Assembly: GCF_032271945.1 (NCBI RefSeq)
Contig: NZ_CP130319.1
Coordinates: forward strand, 3,801,001 to 3,865,000
Length of the DNA stretch: 64,000 bases
Source of the DNA: Paenibacillus sp. MBLB1832
Lineage (GTDB): Bacteria > Bacillota > Bacilli > Paenibacillales > NBRC-103111
Direction: 5' to 3'
Positions 61,487 through 64,000 of this stretch are shown one piece after another; within the stretch, counting starts at the first letter, position 1; each line of letters starts with the position of its first letter. The notes beneath the pieces were generated by a model. It saw nothing but the letters and a program-made list of their open reading frames with translations. It was not told the DNA's origin and did not search any database. The translations under genes were made by a program, and so were the position numbers.

Positions 61487-63919
61487 TTATGGCGTAATCG
61501 TCATCGTCGGACGCAAATTAATTGAAGCATTCTCGCTGGAAGCATAGGTTACATTCGTACCGCTTCCACCGGCGGACGACGTATAGACACGAATGGAAAT
61601 CTTCTTGCCGGTCTGCATCGCCGCCTGCACTTGTGAGGTGACATCAACCACAACAGGCGTTCCCGCTGCAATGGTGTATGTGCCTAAGATGGTGCCGGAG
61701 GACGGCTTCGTGTTCCATGTAATCGTCCCTTCCGACCAAGAAGTATCACTCACAATGGCGACTTGGTTCTGTACACCCGCAGTATCGGCCGTCAAGGGAT
61801 TCAACGTAATGACAGCCTTCGAGATCGTCCCCGTGTAGGCGCTGAAGTCAAATTTAAGATAACTGTCCCGATCCCACCCAGGGATATCCAGCTTGGTTTC
61901 AAGTGAGGTTGCACTGGTACCCGACATGTTGGTGTCCGCATAAGAACCGTCCCTTACGGTCGAGTCATCGCTGGCGGTCCAGCTTTGGGTAACGGCCGGT
62001 ACTTCTTCCACGTACAGATCATCCCCGTATCCAATTCCCGATCCGGCCGGTTTATAGAAGTAAACGATGGCCGTCGTGTTGCTGGAGCCTGTGGTGAAGG
62101 TCAGCCCCCCTTGAACATACGATTGTGAAGTGAAGGCAACCGCTTTCTCCGTTCCCCCATAATTCTTCACACCTGCTTTTATCGAGTCCCCCGCAATATC
62201 CACCCGACCGCGTGCGAGCAGTCTATAGGTCTTATTGGGAGCCACCGTGATCGTCTGCTCGGCCCCGCCATCGGACCCTGCGACCTTCACTGCATTGGCA
62301 CCGCTATTGGCACCGATGCTTGCCAAACTGCCGCCGCCCCACAGAGACCAGGATGCAGAGCCCGATTCGAAGCCCGGATTTAGGACAATATTCCCCATCC
62401 CATTGTAGGCTCCCCGGTTCGGCACAGCCACGTTAGAAACAGCATTGCCATAATAGTCTTTGCCGTTATTGTTGCTGATTGTCACACCGGAGTTTAGTGC
62501 GGGAGATCCAGCCATAAGCTTGTAGCCGTCCACATTCGTACGGCTTACGCCCAATCCTGGACCTGTCAGCTTCGGATCTGCAGTTGACTTGTGGGCGTCG
62601 CTTGGCTCTCCAGTTGTATGGACACCGTAGAAGGTGTTAGAGTCAAAGACCAAGGTTGCAAAGGTGGACGGACCGACCCAGTCTCCTGCCCCAAGCAAAT
62701 AGAAGATATTGTTCTTGAAGTATGCCGTTCCTTCATATGCGGAACCGGCGAAGGGGTTGGTCGTCATACCGCTCTTCAGGTAAAGGGTGTTATTATACAC
62801 CTGCAAATTGCTAGAGCCGCCGGAAAACATGAACAGACGAGTCTGATCATTCTGGCTGATGTTGTAGCGGACGATCTCGTTCTTGCCTACGGAAGGATAG
62901 CTGCAGTTGCATTCCAGCAGGAAGCCGCCTTCATTATCATGACTGTAGTTATATTGAATGATGGTACCGGTTTGGCCGTAATCCAAATCATACCCTTCCG
63001 AGTCAAAAGTCGTTTTCCCGCCGCTTGCCTCATTGTATTGAATAATCGTATCATCCGCATCCCAAGTCCAGATCCCCGCATTGGCTTGTCCGGAACGAAT
63101 GTTGAAGCCGTTTACGACATTATATTCCACTACGGCTCCAACAGTCTCGCATGGGACGATGCCATCCCCACCGATATCGGACAAATAGTTGTTGGAGATT
63201 TTCACATTGGTGCTCGGATACCAGTTCGTGGTACCGGTACAGTGCGCATCGGCGCGGCAATACCAGCTGGAACTGATCGAGATCCCGCCGCGATCGACTG
63301 CTGGTCCTACCGTATTGCCGTCAATCAGGATATCGTTGTAATTCGATTGAACCGTGCTGCCTTTCACAACGAAGAAGATGCCTTCGCTCGAGTTTAAGTC
63401 CTTGCTATTATCTCCCGCGATGTCATGAACGTTGTTGTTCAAGATATAGATCGAATTGAGCGTTCCTGCGTCCGTATTCTCCACAAGAATTCCGCGACGG
63501 TTTGATTTGTAACCGCTCGTGTTTGTAACCTCTAAATTTTGGACCGTCCAATATTGTTGATTTTTCAGATAAACGCCTGCGGTTGCAGCGTTTCCATTCA
63601 CTTTGGGAGCTGCTCCGCTGCCGTAGGCGTCGATGATGATACGCGAGGTGCTGTTTCCAGAGCCCTTCGGGTTCAACATGCTGTTCCAAGAGCTGCCGCG
63701 GGCCAGAAGAATGCGGTCTCCCGGGAGAAAAGTAGTATTGTTTACATTCGTAAAGTCGGCCCAAGCGCTCCCCGTCGAGGTACCCGCATTGGCATTGCTC
63801 CCTGTCACGCTGTTCACATAATAGTCCTGAGCATGGGCATGGACGACGGCAACGAATAAAAAGATTCCGAACATGAATGATAAAGCGCTTACAAATTTAA
63901 GAAAATTAATTTTTGTCAT
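61487..63919 (-). CDS. Secreted parallel beta-helix protein with DNRLRE-type C-terminal domain
   Basis: This 810-residue extracellular protein begins with a signal peptide (cleavage near AHAQDYYVN). A right-handed parallel beta-helix domain (about 30-480) follows, with repeated N-x-[IV]-x-x-N turns (SIYILNNNVHDIAGD, NVKISNNYLSDIGGDGI, TIIQYNEASGG). Next comes a carbohydrate-binding-like beta-sandwich (about 510-645: NPGFESGSASWSLWGGGSL). Last is a DNRLRE-type domain (about 650-810: DSTVRDGSYADTNMSGTSAT). Such beta-helix proteins include PL1/PL6/PL9 lyases and GH28 enzymes. The catalytic class is not certain. I chose ATG at 63919 because GGAGG lies 8 bases upstream; the ATG at 63925 is too close. 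Confidence 0.88.
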   Translation of the reverse strand: MTKINFLKFVSALSFMFGIFLFVAVVHAHAQDYYVNSVTGSNANAGTSTGSAWADFTNVNNTTFLPGDRILLARGSSWNSMLNPKGSGNSTSRIIIDAYGSGAAPKVNGNAATAGVYLKNQQYWTVQNLEVTNTSGYKSNRRGILVENTDAGTLNSIYILNNNVHDIAGDNSKDLNSSEGIFFVVKGSTVQSNYNDILIDGNTVGPAVDRGGISISSSWYCRADAHCTGTTNWYPSTNVKISNNYLSDIGGDGIVPCETVGAVVEYNVVNGFNIRSGQANAGIWTWDADDTIIQYNEASGGKTTFDSEGYDLDYGQTGTIIQYNYSHDNEGGFLLECNCSYPSVGKNEIVRYNISQNDQTRLFMFSGGSSNLQVYNNTLYLKSGMTTNPFAGSAYEGTAYFKNNIFYLLGAGDWVGPSTFATLVFDSNTFYGVHTTGEPSDAHKSTADPKLTGPGLGVSRTNVDGYKLMAGSPALNSGVTISNNNGKDYYGNAVSNVAVPNRGAYNGMGNIVLNPGFESGSASWSLWGGGSLASIGANSGANAVKVAGSDGGAEQTITVAPNKTYRLLARGRVDIAGDSIKAGVKNYGGTEKAVAFTSQSYVQGGLTFTTGSSNTTAIVYFYKPAGSGIGYGDDLYVEEVPAVTQSWTASDDSTVRDGSYADTNMSGTSATSLETKLDIPGWDRDSYLKFDFSAYTGTISKAVITLNPLTADTAGVQNQVAIVSDTSWSEGTITWNTKPSSGTILGTYTIAAGTPVVVDVTSQVQAAMQTGKKISIRVYTSSAGGSGTNVTYASSENASINLRPTMTITP
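63881..63893 (-). promoter_or_regulatory. cre-like site inside the start of the beta-helix gene
   Basis: On the minus strand TGTAAGCGCTTTA fits the CcpA core consensus very well. It lies at codons 10-13 of the gene, where bound CcpA could act as a roadblock to transcription, a known mode for cre sites within coding sequence. Confidence 0.45.
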
Positions 63920-64000
63920 TAACATTACCTCCGCCTTTCCAGGCTAAGCATTTTATACTCCAATCAGATCTTGCAAAGAAACATTCTCCCCCTTTCCGTC

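Noticed and set aside
62591-63397. Plus-strand open frame (268 residues) opposite the beta-helix gene
   Set aside because: It is antisense to the repetitive beta-helix coding sequence, has no promoter or ribosome-binding site, and shows no recognisable domain.
1-64000. CRISPR arrays, tRNA and rRNA genes, riboswitches
   Set aside because: No regularly spaced direct repeats, no cloverleaf with a CCA-type 3' end, and no recognised riboswitch core were seen in the intergenic regions read.

Overview
The window looks like a chromosomal segment of a spore-forming Bacillota of the Paenibacillus type. This is inferred from gene content: a GerA/GerB/GerC germinant-receptor operon, three YesM/YesN-type two-component systems beside carbohydrate ABC importers, many AraC-family regulators, candidate CcpA (cre) sites, an S-layer-homology remnant and strong AGGAGG ribosome-binding sites. 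Most of it is devoted to sensing, importing and breaking down complex, probably uronic-acid-containing polysaccharides. No tRNA, rRNA or CRISPR array was seen.

Layout. 1-7.0 kb: start of a secreted lyase-like protein, then system 1 (permease, permease, terminator, histidine kinase, response regulator, solute-binding lipoprotein). 7.0-12.2 kb: an AraC regulator, a ferritin-like protein and an aldo/keto reductase, followed by decayed genes (creatininase, AraC halves, GH42). 12.2-18.7 kb: an AraC regulator divergent from a six-gene operon (membrane di-iron desaturase/hydroxylase, Rieske ferredoxin, ferredoxin reductase, aldose-epimerase-like protein, aldo/keto reductase, creatininase-family hydrolase). 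18.7-25.2 kb: GH88 unsaturated uronyl hydrolase, two AraC regulators, two medium-chain dehydrogenases around a TIM-barrel isomerase, and a PhyH remnant. 25.2-31.9 kb: system 2, in the same unusual order as system 1. 32-33.2 kb: gene remnants. 33.2-36.6 kb: aldo/keto reductase, unknown 119-residue protein, lactonase-like amidohydrolase and an AraC regulator. 37-38.2 kb: a serine hydrolase. 38.4-52.6 kb: PL8 lyase and system 3 (kinase, regulator, GH43-like, binding protein, two permeases, FAD oxidoreductase, GH31). 52.6-54.5 kb: an IS21 remnant and a run of very small membrane-protein ORFs. 54.8-60.2 kb: a MocR-type regulator and the ger operon. 60.4-63.9 kb: a foldase-like protein and a secreted beta-helix protein.

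How the genes may work together. Secreted lyases cut the polymer, the ABC importers take up oligosaccharides, and GH88, GH31 and GH43-like enzymes trim them. Aldo/keto reductases, dehydrogenases, a TIM-barrel isomerase and a lactonase-like amidohydrolase would process the sugars. The most distinctive part is 8.4-18.7 kb. There an aldo/keto reductase plus creatininase pair occurs twice, once behind a ferritin-like protein and once behind a three-component membrane oxygenase with its own Rieske ferredoxin and reductase. This suggests an oxygen-dependent step in sugar or glycoside catabolism that I do not recognise. The substrate cannot be read from the sequence.
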